Below, one piece after another: positions 24,880 to 33,251 of a DNA stretch of 64,000 bases. The translations under genes and the position numbers were made by a program. Where the stretch lies: NCBI GenBank assembly GCA_025362495.1, contig JANYGI010000047.1:62001-126000 (forward strand). The letters run 5' to 3'. This DNA comes from Byssovorax sp. GTDB taxonomy: Bacteria > Myxococcota_A > Polyangia > Polyangiales > Polyangiaceae. The first letter of the stretch is position 1, and every line of letters begins with the position of its first letter. A model generated the notes under the pieces. That model searched no databases. It had not been told where the DNA came from and worked only from the letters and a program-made list of their open reading frames with translations.

Positions 24880-26243
24880 TGCAACGACGACACTTCCTCC
24901 GCGGGCTCGGCGGCGTGATCATCGCCCTCCCCTTCCTCGAGACGTTCGCGCCGAAGGGCGCCCTCGCGGCCGGGCCTCCCCCGTTCGCGATCTTCATGCG
25001 CCAGGCCAACGGCGTCGTCCAGAAGACGGACGAGCCCGATGTGTTCTGGCCCAAGGCCCTTGGCAAGCTCACCAAGGCTGGCCTCGCCGCCGAGAGCGAT
25101 CGCGCCGTGAGCGTGCTCTCGGACTACGCCGACAAGCTGCTGGTGGTCCAGGGCGTCAATTTCGCCTTTCCCGGCAACGGATGTGGCCACTCGGGCGGCG
25201 GCAATCAGTGCCTCACGGCCGCCAAGGTCTCCGATACCCCGTCTGGCAACGAGTCGCTCGCCATGGGCGAGTCGATCGACAACCGCATCGCCCGCGAGCT
25301 CCAGCCCGCCGGCGTCGAGCCGCTCACGCTCTACGCGGGCAAGATGTCGGGCTACATCAACGAGGTGCTGTCGTACCGCGGCCCGAAGCAGCTCCGCTCG
25401 GCCGAGCGCGATCCCTTCGTCGCTTACACCAAGCTCTTCGGCGCCCAGAACATGGACGCCGCGGCCCTCGAGCGCCTCAAGGCCGCTCGTTCGAGCGTGA
25501 ACGATCTCGTCCGCGGCGACATGAAGTCGCTGATGGGCCGCACCGATCTCAGCGCCGACGACCGCGCCCGCCTCCAGCTCCACTTCGACAGCATCCGTGA
25601 TCTCGAGGTGAAGATGGCCTGCGCGCTGCCCGACATGCGCCTCGCCGAGATGCAGGCCATCCAGCCCACGGTCGGCAGCAGCGACAACGTGCAGACCGTG
25701 ACGAAGATGCAGATGGACATCATCGCTCTCGCGGTCTCGTGCGGCTCGGTCCGGGCGGCTACGCTCCAGATCGGCGACGGCAACGACAGCACCGAGTACA
25801 CGATCTACGGGCAGAAGCAGTACAGCTATCACTGGATCTCTCACCGCATCCAGAGCGACGGCGCCTCGGGCACGCCCATCGACAACGGCGCCGAGCTTCA
25901 CCACGAGATCGACAAGATCCACGGCAATCTGTTCAAGTACCTGCTCGACCGCCTGGCGTCGTACACCATCGGCTCGGGCACGCTGCTCGACAGCGGAATC
26001 GCCGTCTGGACCAACGATCTGGCCGACAAGTACCACTCGTACTCCAACATCCCGTACATCCTCGCCGGCGGCGCCAATGGCTTCCTCGCCACGGGTCAGC
26101 ACATCGACGCAGGCGGCGTCACCAACAACAAGATGTGGAACGTCGTCGGCGCCGCGGTGGGCTGCAAGACCAACGGCAAGCCCATGGACGACTTCGGCGA
26201 TCCGAGCCTGGACCCCGGCTTCATCCCCGCGATGATGGTCTGA
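24876..26243 (+). CDS. DUF1552 protein with Tat signal
   Basis: A 455-residue exported protein. The N terminus RRHFLRGLGGVIIALPFLETFAP carries a twin-arginine motif (RRHFLRG), so it is probably folded in the cytoplasm and exported by Tat. The body resembles DUF1552 proteins, which belong to the alkaline-phosphatase/sulfatase-like DUF1501 clan; signs are FMRQANGVVQ, the GNGCGHSGGGNQCLTA loop and HHEIDKIHGNLFKYLLDRL. It is translationally coupled to the DUF1592 gene. The pair probably forms an envelope enzyme system of unknown reaction. Its stop is 6 bases from that of the convergent binding-protein gene. Confidence 0.88.
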   Translation: MMQRRHFLRGLGGVIIALPFLETFAPKGALAAGPPPFAIFMRQANGVVQKTDEPDVFWPKALGKLTKAGLAAESDRAVSVLSDYADKLLVVQGVNFAFPGNGCGHSGGGNQCLTAAKVSDTPSGNESLAMGESIDNRIARELQPAGVEPLTLYAGKMSGYINEVLSYRGPKQLRSAERDPFVAYTKLFGAQNMDAAALERLKAARSSVNDLVRGDMKSLMGRTDLSADDRARLQLHFDSIRDLEVKMACALPDMRLAEMQAIQPTVGSSDNVQTVTKMQMDIIALAVSCGSVRAATLQIGDGNDSTEYTIYGQKQYSYHWISHRIQSDGASGTPIDNGAELHHEIDKIHGNLFKYLLDRLASYTIGSGTLLDSGIAVWTNDLADKYHSYSNIPYILAGGANGFLATGQHIDAGGVTNNKMWNVVGAAVGCKTNGKPMDDFGDPSLDPGFIPAMMV

Positions 26244-26249
26244 ACCCAG

Positions 26250-27533
26250 TCAGGGCGACGAGGCGGCTTTGCGGGCCTCGTCGAGCATGGCTCTCGCGCT
26301 CTTCTGCGCCAGGACGGCCTCTTCCAGGCGGGGCTGCACGGCCTCGCGCTGGACGCGGAAGAGGTTCTTCGCCCACGGCCACGGGGTCGCGTAGGCGAGC
26401 TGATCGAGGGCCACGCGGTCGTTCGGGTGGGCGGCGTAATAGCCTGTCTTCTCGAGGTCGGCGATACCGGCCTTCGAGACCGGGATGTACCCGGTGCGCG
26501 TCGCCCAGGCGTTGGCCTGGGCCGGGGCCATCATGAAGCGGAGGAACGCGAACGCGGCCTCTTGCTCGGGGCGGGGCGCGCCGCGGGGCAGCACGAACAT
26601 CGTCCCACCGACCGAGACCGAGCGGCGCACGTCCTTCGGTAGCAGCGCCGCGCCGACGGCGAATTTCGCGTTGGTCTCGAGGTAACGGAGGAAGGCTGTC
26701 GAGCTCCAGATCATCGCCGCGCGCCCGGAGAGCAGATCTTGATGGGCGACCTGCCACGAGTTGTAATCGCGCCCCGGCGGCGGCTTCATCACCCGCTCTG
26801 CGCTCACCAGGCGTTGCCAGAGCTCGACCGCGCGGACGCCGGCCTCGCCGCCCAGCTCCGGAGTGCCGTCGTCGGCGATCACCGTGCCTCCCGCCTGCCC
26901 GACGAGGGCCGCCCAGAACCACCAGTCCACCGGGCACTCGAACCCCCAGCGCTCCGCCGAGCCGTCCTTGCCGCGCACCGTCGCCGCGCGCGCCACAGCG
27001 CCGAGCTCGTCCCACGTCGTCGGCGGGGCGAGGCCGAGCTCGCGGAAGAGATCGCGGTTGTAATAGGCGATCGGCGTCGATCGATTGAACGGGAGCGCCC
27101 AGAGCGGCCGTGCCCCGCCGCCCACGTAGGCGCCCGACTGCGACAGCTCCGGGACGAGGCCAAAGTCGTCTCCGTGAGAGAAGGTGTCGAGCGGCTCGAG
27201 CACGCCCGCCTCGGCCAGATACGGTATCACCTCGCCGACGACGTGGGTCAGGGCCGGGGCGGCGTTCGCCGAGATCGCCGTGCGGAGCTTGGCCAGCGAC
27301 TCGAAGTAATCGCCCTGGTAGACGGCGTGGATTCGATAGCTGGTCTGGCTCGCGTGGAACTGCTCGATCAGCGAGAGCAGGACCTCACGGTTGGTGCCGC
27401 CGTAGGCGAACCAGAACGAGGCCTCGATTCGCCCGTCGGACGATCGTCGCGCGCAGCCGGGGGCTCCGCTCGCGGACAGGGCGGCCGCGATCGATGCGGC
27501 GAGCGCGCGGAGCACGTCGCGACGCGATCGCAT
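26250..27533 (-). CDS. Extracellular sugar-binding lipoprotein of ABC transporter (UgpB-like)
   Basis: A 427-residue solute-binding protein. The N terminus combines a twin-arginine motif (SRRDVLR) with a lipobox-like GAPGC, so a Tat-exported lipoprotein is likely. The body is a cluster 1 binding protein: ASFWFAYGG, AVYQGDYFESLAKLRTAI, an IPYLAEAGVLEPLD hinge, YYNRDLFRELGLAPPTTWDEL and AAMIWSSTAFL. The closest type is UgpB (glycerol 3-phosphate or glycerophosphodiesters), but sugars are possible. The ATG overlaps the ATPase stop by one base; a GTG 3 bases upstream is an alternative. The permeases it needs lie 5 kb downstream across the plus-strand insert. Confidence 0.88.
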   Translation of the reverse strand: MRSRRDVLRALAASIAAALSASGAPGCARRSSDGRIEASFWFAYGGTNREVLLSLIEQFHASQTSYRIHAVYQGDYFESLAKLRTAISANAAPALTHVVGEVIPYLAEAGVLEPLDTFSHGDDFGLVPELSQSGAYVGGGARPLWALPFNRSTPIAYYNRDLFRELGLAPPTTWDELGAVARAATVRGKDGSAERWGFECPVDWWFWAALVGQAGGTVIADDGTPELGGEAGVRAVELWQRLVSAERVMKPPPGRDYNSWQVAHQDLLSGRAAMIWSSTAFLRYLETNAKFAVGAALLPKDVRRSVSVGGTMFVLPRGAPRPEQEAAFAFLRFMMAPAQANAWATRTGYIPVSKAGIADLEKTGYYAAHPNDRVALDQLAYATPWPWAKNLFRVQREAVQPRLEEAVLAQKSARAMLDEARKAASSP

Positions 27534-28606
27534 CACCCGGCTCGCAGGCGCGCGCCGGTCGCGGCGTCGAACCAGAGGACGGCCGCGGGATCGAGGTGCG
27601 CCTGGATCCGCGAGCCGCGCGCTGGAGCCTGAAATCCAGCGGTTTTCACGCGGATCCGCGTGCCGTCGGCGTCGAGCAGCACGTGCGTCTCGGCGCCGAG
27701 CGGCTCGACGGAGACGACCTCGGCGCCGACGGTGATCGAGCGCTCGGGCGAGGCGTCGAGGTGGAGGTGCTCTGGCCGCACGCCGGCCTTCACGCGCTCG
27801 GGAAGCATGATTCCAGGGGGTATTTCGATCGTGGCGCCGGCGCCGCGGAGCACGCCGCCGTCGCGCGCGAGCTCGATCCAGTTCATCGGCGGAGAGCCCA
27901 GGAAGCCGGCGACGAAGTCGTTCTCCGGGTCTTCGTAGATCGATCGCGGCGGGCCGATCTGCTGGAGCTTGCCGCCGCGGAGGACCGCGATGCGTGAGCC
28001 CATCGTCATGGCCTCGACCTGATCGTGGGTGACATAGAGCGAGGTCGTGCCGAGGCGATGCACCAGCGCCGCGAGCTCGACGCGGAGCTCGGCGCGGAGC
28101 GCGGCGTCGAGGTTCGACAGCGGCTCGTCGAAGAGAAACACCTTCGGTTGCCGCACGATCGCGCGGCCCATCGCCACGCGCTGCCGCTCGCCGCCCGAGA
28201 GCTCGCCCGGCCGACGATCGAGCAGGCGCGCGAGGCCGAGCGTCGTCGCCACCTCGTCCACGCGGCGGGCGCGCTCCGGCTTCGCGACGCCGCGCATCTT
28301 GAGCGGGAAGGCGATGTTCTCGCGCGCCGTGAGGTGCGGATAGAGCGCGTAGCCCTGGAAGACCATGGCCACGTCGCGGTCCTGCGGCGGGGTGTGGACC
28401 ACGTCGCGATCGTCGATGCGGATCGATCCGCCGTCGGGCGTGTCGAGGCCGGCGATCAGGCGCAGCGCGGTGGATTTGCCGCATCCCGAAGGCCCGACGA
28501 GCACCAGCAGCTCACCGTCGCTCACCTCGAGAGAGAGCGACTCGAGCGCGGCGGACTCGGCGCCCGGGTAGCGCCGGTGCAGCTTCTGGAGCGCGACCGT
28601 GGCCAT
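27533..28606 (-). CDS. ABC transporter ATPase (UgpC/MalK type)
   Basis: A 357-residue ATPase: Walker A GPSGCGKST near residue 38, Q-loop VFQGYALYPHL, signature LSGGERQRVAMGRA, Walker B VFLFDEPLSNLDAAL and switch His (YVTHDQ). The C-terminal 120 residues form the regulatory OB/TOBE fold of MalK and UgpC. It would energise the CUT1 importer together with the binding protein downstream and the permeases at 19.8-21.5 kb. It begins 10 bases after the HAD phosphatase stop, so the three genes are one transcript. Confidence 0.92.
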   Translation of the reverse strand: MATVALQKLHRRYPGAESAALESLSLEVSDGELLVLVGPSGCGKSTALRLIAGLDTPDGGSIRIDDRDVVHTPPQDRDVAMVFQGYALYPHLTARENIAFPLKMRGVAKPERARRVDEVATTLGLARLLDRRPGELSGGERQRVAMGRAIVRQPKVFLFDEPLSNLDAALRAELRVELAALVHRLGTTSLYVTHDQVEAMTMGSRIAVLRGGKLQQIGPPRSIYEDPENDFVAGFLGSPPMNWIELARDGGVLRGAGATIEIPPGIMLPERVKAGVRPEHLHLDASPERSITVGAEVVSVEPLGAETHVLLDADGTRIRVKTAGFQAPARGSRIQAHLDPAAVLWFDAATGARLRAG

Positions 28607-28616
28607 CGATCGAGCT

Positions 28617-29429
28617 TCAGCGCGCGAGCACGGTGACGCGCTCGATCGTCGGCAGGAGCGCCAGCAAGCCGGCCGACGGCGTCACGGCGACGGGCACGGC
28701 CGCGCGGCGGAGCATCTCGGCGTCGTAGGCGCTGTCGCCGAAGGCGCCGACGATGTGCGCGGTGACAGCGGCGCGCTCGAGCGCGAGGATCTTCCCCGGG
28801 CCGTACACCGCGGGCGACGCGAGGCGAGGCAGCAAGAGGCCTTGATCGTCGACCGCCGGCGTCATCGCCAGCGCCGCCGCGATCGGCACGCCGAGGCGGC
28901 GCGCGCCGAGCTCGACGATGGCGAGAGGCGACGCGGAGACCACGTAGATCGGGAGACCACGGCGCTCGGCCCAGCCGAAGATCTCCTTCATTTCAGGGCG
29001 GATCCGCGACTCGATCCGGCCGTCGTCGAGCACCTTTTCGGCGAACGCGGAGACCTCGCCCTGGTGCCAGCCGGCGAAGACCCAGGCCATCATCGCGAAG
29101 GCGTGCTCGTGGGCGTAGCGCTCGCCGGAGAAGGCGGCGTAGAGCGCGCGCGCGAGATCGGTGGGGCTGCCCTCGGCCTTGACGTCGTACGTCGACGCCT
29201 CGACCAGCAGCGCGGCGCGGGCCGCCTCGCGCACGCCCTCGGCCGCGAGCAGCGCCTCGAAGATGTCGACGCCGACGTCGCCGTCCCAGATCGTCCCGTC
29301 GGCGTCGGTGGCGATCACGCCGCCGGGAGCGCGATCGTGCTCGGCGTCGAGGCGCGCAATCACCTCACCTACCGGGAGGTGCGTAACCGACGAAGCACCC
29401 GTCGCGCTGGAAGCGTGGACGACAGTCAT
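28617..29429 (-). CDS. HAD family phosphatase
   Basis: A 270-residue HAD subclass IB-type enzyme: nucleophile motif TDADGTIWDGD (D42, D44), motif II VVSASPLAIV, a conserved Lys (PGKILAL) and motif III FGDSAYDAEML. An alpha-helical cap lies between motifs I and II. These features are shared with SerB-type small-molecule phosphatases. As first gene of the binding protein/ATPase transcript it may dephosphorylate the imported compound, which would fit a glycerol-phosphate-like substrate. That link is inference. It is divergent from the KAS III gene; the 140 bases between contain both promoters. Confidence 0.85.
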   Translation of the reverse strand: MTVVHASSATGASSVTHLPVGEVIARLDAEHDRAPGGVIATDADGTIWDGDVGVDIFEALLAAEGVREAARAALLVEASTYDVKAEGSPTDLARALYAAFSGERYAHEHAFAMMAWVFAGWHQGEVSAFAEKVLDDGRIESRIRPEMKEIFGWAERRGLPIYVVSASPLAIVELGARRLGVPIAAALAMTPAVDDQGLLLPRLASPAVYGPGKILALERAAVTAHIVGAFGDSAYDAEMLRRAAVPVAVTPSAGLLALLPTIERVTVLAR

Positions 29430-29569
29430 TTGCGAATGGGTTAACGCAGCGTACGCGCCGCGTCACGCGAATCTGACGTGAACCTGACGGGGATTGGTGT
29501 CCACCTTTTCAATCCGTGTGCTAGGACGCGGGTGCTTTGGGCTTCCCCCCTGCCCGGGGCGCATACCCC

Positions 29570-30553
29570 ATGATCTACTTCCATGGCTTCGGCCATTTCC
29601 ACCCCGAAAACCAGATCGACAACGCCTTTCTGGAGTCGCTGGACATCGGCACGACCGAGCAATGGATCATCGATCGGGTCGGCATCAAGAGCCGCAGGAC
29701 GGTGCTCCCGCTCGACTACATCCGCGCGACGAAGAACCTCGACATCCGCGGTGCGGCCGAGGCGGCGCTCTACTCCAACGCCGAGACGGGCAAGCGCGCG
29801 GCGCTGATGGCTATCGAGCGCGCCGGCATCCAGCCGGGCGACATCGGCATGGTGATCGCGGGCGGCTGCTCGCCCGACACCTGCATTCCGGCCGAGGGCG
29901 CGCGCATCGCCAAGGCGCTCGGCATCAGCGGCCCGGCCTTCGATCTCCACTCGGCGTGCAGCACCTTCGGCGCGCAAGTCCACCTGGTGAGCCAGATGGG
30001 GGCGAACGCGCCCGACTACGTGCTCGTCGTCAGCCCCGAGAACTCGACCCGCGTGATGAACTTCACGGACCGCTCGGCCTGTGTCCTCTTCGGCGACGCC
30101 ACCAGCGCGGCCGTGATCTCCACCAAGCACCGGAGCCGCGCCCGCGCCGAGTTCTCCACCTTCAGCGTCGATGCGTCCGGCTGCGACGACGTCACCGTCC
30201 CGCGGACTGGCCACTTCGGTCAGAATGGCTCTGCGGTGCAGAAGTTCGCCATCAAGAAGATGACGGCGCTGCTCGGCGAGATCCAGGCCCGCGTCGGGGA
30301 AGACCGCGCGAGCAAGCTCGTCTACATCGGCCACCAGGCCAACCTGACGATGCTGGAGAGCGTGTGTCGCCGCTGCGAGATCCCGTCCGAGCGCCACTAT
30401 CGCAACATCGTCGAGTATGGCAATCAGGCCGCCGCGGGCGCCCCGGTGGTGATGTCCCAGCACTGGGACACGTTCAAGCCCGGCGACGTGGTGGCCATGG
30501 TCGTCGTCGGCTCGGGCCTGAGCTGGTCGAGCCTGCAGATCGAGTTCTCCTGA
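29570..30553 (+). CDS. Beta-ketoacyl-ACP synthase III (FabH-like)
   Basis: A 327-residue KAS III. The catalytic triad is visible: Cys130 in DLHSACSTFGAQ, His near 255 in YIGHQANLTML, and Asn near 284 in VEYGNQAAAGAP. The dimer-interface and GFG/GSG C-terminal motif reads VVVGSGLSWSS. These enzymes condense acyl-CoA with malonyl-ACP, or act as acyltransferases in secondary metabolism. It stands alone, without ACP or other fab genes, so it may be a specialised paralogue rather than the housekeeping FabH. The ATG at 29570 begins directly at the conserved MIYFHGFGHF strand; the GTG-type extension from 29537 is unsupported. An extended -10-like TGCTAGGAC lies at 29519-29527. Confidence 0.9.
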   Translation: MIYFHGFGHFHPENQIDNAFLESLDIGTTEQWIIDRVGIKSRRTVLPLDYIRATKNLDIRGAAEAALYSNAETGKRAALMAIERAGIQPGDIGMVIAGGCSPDTCIPAEGARIAKALGISGPAFDLHSACSTFGAQVHLVSQMGANAPDYVLVVSPENSTRVMNFTDRSACVLFGDATSAAVISTKHRSRARAEFSTFSVDASGCDDVTVPRTGHFGQNGSAVQKFAIKKMTALLGEIQARVGEDRASKLVYIGHQANLTMLESVCRRCEIPSERHYRNIVEYGNQAAAGAPVVMSQHWDTFKPGDVVAMVVVGSGLSWSSLQIEFS

Positions 30554-30625
30554 TCCCGGGACCGTAAGAATCAATTAAGGCGCGGCGCCGGGCGCCTCGG
30601 GTACGCTCTCGGGACTGGAGGCTCC

Positions 30626-31657
30626 ATGCGATACCATCGTTCTTTCTTGATCCTTCCCGTCGCTCTGACCGTCGGTTTCACCGCCAGCTGCGGCGGCGAC
30701 GTCGTCATCACGTCGGGGGGCACCACGAGCAGCGGCGGCGGATCGGCGACGGCGGCGAGCAGCACGGCGACCAGCGGCGCGGGCGGCAGCGAGAGCACGA
30801 GCGCGAGCGCGAGCTCGACGAGCGTGGGCTCCGGCGGCGCCGAGCCTGGCACGACGACGCTCACCGCGACGATGGGGCCGTACTCGATCCCTTCCGGCGA
30901 AGAGGCCGTGAAGTGCATCGTCGTGAGCCTGAATAACCCCGCTCCGGCCTTCGTGCGCAGGTTCCAGACGAACCTCGAGCCTGGCTCGCACCACATGATC
31001 GTCTATCTGGCGGACGAGCCGGAGACGACGACGCCGTTCGACTGCCAGAGCTTCGGCGCGGCGGGCGGGTCGGCGATCTTCATCGCCCAGCAACCGCATT
31101 CGGAGCTTGTTTTCCCGAAGGATCCCGACGGCGTGCCCGTCGGCCTCGCGCTCGCAGCGAACCAGAAGATCCGCCTCGAGATGCACTACATCAACACCAC
31201 CGGCGCGGTGCTCGACGTCGTCGGCAAGGCCACGATGGACGTCTTGCCCCAGACGGCGAACGTCATCCAGAGCGGGTTTGCCTTCGAGGGTGCCTTTGGC
31301 ATCCCCACCATCCCCGCGCAGGGCGAGGCCGACACGGGCCTTCGCTTCCAGCAGGGCATTCCGGGGACGCACGTCTTCGCGCTGACGACGCACCAGCACC
31401 ACCTCGGCACCGAGATGAAGGTCTGGTTCGCGAACGACATCAACGATACGTCGAAGCTCGTCGCCGACAGCCTCTCGTGGAGCGATCCGCCGCTGGTGAC
31501 GTTCAGCCCGACGCTCGATTTCCCGCTCGGGGGCGCCCAGGGCTTCACCTACGACTGCCACTGGAAGAACCCGACCCCGTCCCCCGTGCAAGGCGGCCTC
31601 GGGGCCAACGACGAGATGTGCTTCTTCTGGCACTACTACTATCCGGTAGCGCCCTGA
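30626..31657 (+). CDS. Copper type II ascorbate-dependent monooxygenase-like lipoprotein
   Basis: A 343-residue lipoprotein: signal and lipobox (VGFTASC), a 50-residue Ser/Gly/Thr/Ala tether, then a jelly-roll body with the copper ligands of the PHM/dopamine beta-hydroxylase family in order. The CuH-type ligands are H122 and H123 (GSHHMIVY) and H187 (EMHYINTTG); the CuM-type ligands are H256 and H258 (THQHHLG) and M331 (NDEMCFFWHYYYP). All metal-binding positions are therefore present and the protein could hydroxylate an exported substrate using a reductant and oxygen. A GGAGG sequence lies 5 bases before the ATG. A strong hairpin follows the stop. Substrate unknown. Confidence 0.82.
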   Translation: MRYHRSFLILPVALTVGFTASCGGDVVITSGGTTSSGGGSATAASSTATSGAGGSESTSASASSTSVGSGGAEPGTTTLTATMGPYSIPSGEEAVKCIVVSLNNPAPAFVRRFQTNLEPGSHHMIVYLADEPETTTPFDCQSFGAAGGSAIFIAQQPHSELVFPKDPDGVPVGLALAANQKIRLEMHYINTTGAVLDVVGKATMDVLPQTANVIQSGFAFEGAFGIPTIPAQGEADTGLRFQQGIPGTHVFALTTHQHHLGTEMKVWFANDINDTSKLVADSLSWSDPPLVTFSPTLDFPLGGAQGFTYDCHWKNPTPSPVQGGLGANDEMCFFWHYYYPVAP

Positions 31658-31672
31658 CATCTGAGCTCGGGC

Positions 31673-31702
31673 CCTTTCCCCCTTGATTTTCAGGGGGAAA
31701 GG
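31673..31702. terminator. Bidirectional intrinsic terminator
   Basis: CCTTTCCCCCT (31673-31683) pairs perfectly over 11 bases with AGGGGGAAAGG (31692-31702), leaving an 8-base loop rich in T. It sits between the convergent monooxygenase and DUF6918 genes and would serve both. Confidence 0.75.
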
Positions 31703-31717
31703 CCGAGCGTCAGCGCG

Positions 31718-32152
31718 TCACTTGTCGTGCTTGAGGAGCAGCTTGGCGAGGCGCGGGACGGCCTCTTCCACGTTCTTCTTCGCCGAGCCGCGGAGCTTGT
31801 CGTAGGTGCCGCGCACCATCTGGCTCTTGGCGTTCTTCGACTTCGCGTCGGTGATGCTGAGCAGCGCGTCGGCGACGCGGCCCTTGTTGTTCGTCATGAA
31901 CGCGACGGGATCGCCCTTGGTCTTCCCTTCTTGCCAGATCGGGTCGAGGTTCGTCGCAAACTCCGGAAGGAGCTTGTCGACCACCTCGGCGACGAAGCCG
32001 GGTTTGATCCCCTTGACGGCGGCGTAACCCGCCTTGACGGCGAGGCCCGAGAGGCCGCCCTTGTCGCGAACCTCCTCGTCGACGAGAGAGCAACAATCGG
32101 CCACGACGGCGGTTTTCTTGGTCGGACTGGTGAGAGCTTCGCTCAGGCCCAT
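31718..32152 (-). CDS. DUF6918 family protein
   Basis: A 144-residue all-helical cytoplasmic protein. The conserved core KTAVVADCCSLVDEEVRDKGGLSG, then VKAGYAAVKGIKPGFVAEVVDKLLPEF and a C-terminal GSAKKNVEEAVPRLAKLL segment, match my recollection of DUF6918 proteins of actinobacteria and myxobacteria. Function unknown. The ATG at 32152 is used because the family begins at the GLSEAL helix and GGAGG lies about 11 bases upstream; an ATG at 32239 would add 29 unconserved residues. It is convergent with the monooxygenase-like gene and divergent from the zinc-ribbon membrane protein gene. Confidence 0.8.
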   Translation of the reverse strand: MGLSEALTSPTKKTAVVADCCSLVDEEVRDKGGLSGLAVKAGYAAVKGIKPGFVAEVVDKLLPEFATNLDPIWQEGKTKGDPVAFMTNNKGRVADALLSITDAKSKNAKSQMVRGTYDKLRGSAKKNVEEAVPRLAKLLLKHDK

Positions 32153-32352
32153 GGATCGCTTGACCTCCACTGGAAGAGGCGCCCGATCTACCACACTCGC
32201 CACGGGCGCGCGATCCGTCGTCATCGAAGGCTGTATCATCGCGAAATCCTGTGCAATTCACGGGCGTTCCCCACATGCGTGGGCGCGATCGACGGGTCAT
32301 ACTCGTCCCGCCGGCAGTGAAACTGCGGGCCGAGCTCCGGGGGGGAGCGGCG

Positions 32353-33225
32353 ATGGACGCAACATGCAGATTGTGCGGTAATCCGGCCGTGGTCGTGACG
32401 GCCGACGGAGCCTCCACGTGCGGGGCGTGCGCCAAGCGCGCCGAGCGGCGCAAGCTGATCTTCGACGTGACCGAGGGCGCCACGGCCCCGCGCCCGGCGG
32501 CGAGCAGCACGCCGTCGTCGCCGCCCGAGGAGACGCGGATGCACGATCTCCGCGATCTGGCGAAGCGCACGCAGGCGAGCCTCGCGACGGTGCCACGCGC
32601 GGACGAGCTCGACGTCCCGCTCGACGTGCGCGAGGCCCTCTTGCTGATCGACTCGATCGCGCCGGCGTCGATCGATCCAGCGGCGCCCGCCGTCGATCCA
32701 GCGCCCGCGCCTTCGCCGCTGCCCGCCGCATCGCGCCCGGCGACGCGGCGGCTGCGCGCGATCTACACGGGGCTGGGGTTGCTGGTGATCATGGCGAGTC
32801 TGGTCGTCGCCAAGGCGCAGATGGGGCGCGAGGTGGCCTCGGCCGCGGGGCTCGCGCCGGACGAGGGACAGGCGACAGCGCTGCTCCTGCCGACGCCTCT
32901 GGCGACTGCCGCGGAGGCTGCACCGGTCGCGGCCGGACCGACCGCGGCACCAAGCGTGACGGCAGCGCCGACCGCGCCTCCGCCAAAGCCCAAGGCGCGC
33001 CCCGCGCCGCCGCGTCCGAGGCCGACACCCGCGGATACACCCGAGATCCGCGCCGCCGCCGAGCCCGCGGCGACACCGCACGTCGATCTGCTCGACGCGA
33101 TGCAGGCGGCCGTCGCCGCGCACTCGGCACCTCCGGCCGCGCCGAGGGTCAACTGCGCTCCCGGCGCGCCGGGCGGGCCCGGCTGTCCCCGCGCCGCCAC
33201 CGGGGCTTCACCCGATCATCCTTGA
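32353..33225 (+). CDS. Zinc-ribbon, single-pass membrane protein (hypothetical)
   Basis: A 290-residue protein of unknown function. Residues 5-26 form a small zinc ribbon (CRLC ... CGAC). A negatively charged linker follows, then one membrane helix (YTGLGLLVIMASLVVAKA, about residues 137-155) and an outer Pro/Ala/Thr-rich stalk ending in a Cys-containing tail (NCAPGAPGGPGCP). The layout is that of many myxobacterial proteins that connect a cytoplasmic zinc ribbon with the periplasm. GGGGGAG lies 6 bases before the ATG; an in-frame extension from 32251 has no such support. No conserved partner is apparent. Confidence 0.65.
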   Translation: MDATCRLCGNPAVVVTADGASTCGACAKRAERRKLIFDVTEGATAPRPAASSTPSSPPEETRMHDLRDLAKRTQASLATVPRADELDVPLDVREALLLIDSIAPASIDPAAPAVDPAPAPSPLPAASRPATRRLRAIYTGLGLLVIMASLVVAKAQMGREVASAAGLAPDEGQATALLLPTPLATAAEAAPVAAGPTAAPSVTAAPTAPPPKPKARPAPPRPRPTPADTPEIRAAAEPAATPHVDLLDAMQAAVAAHSAPPAAPRVNCAPGAPGGPGCPRAATGASPDHP

Positions 33226-33251
33226 TCGTCCGACGAAGCATGGGCTTCGCG

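Noticed and set aside
26250-28484. 744-codon reading through both the binding protein and part of the ATPase region
   Set aside because: The upstream 317 codons are an out-of-frame reading of the ATPase gene; the true binding protein starts at 27533.
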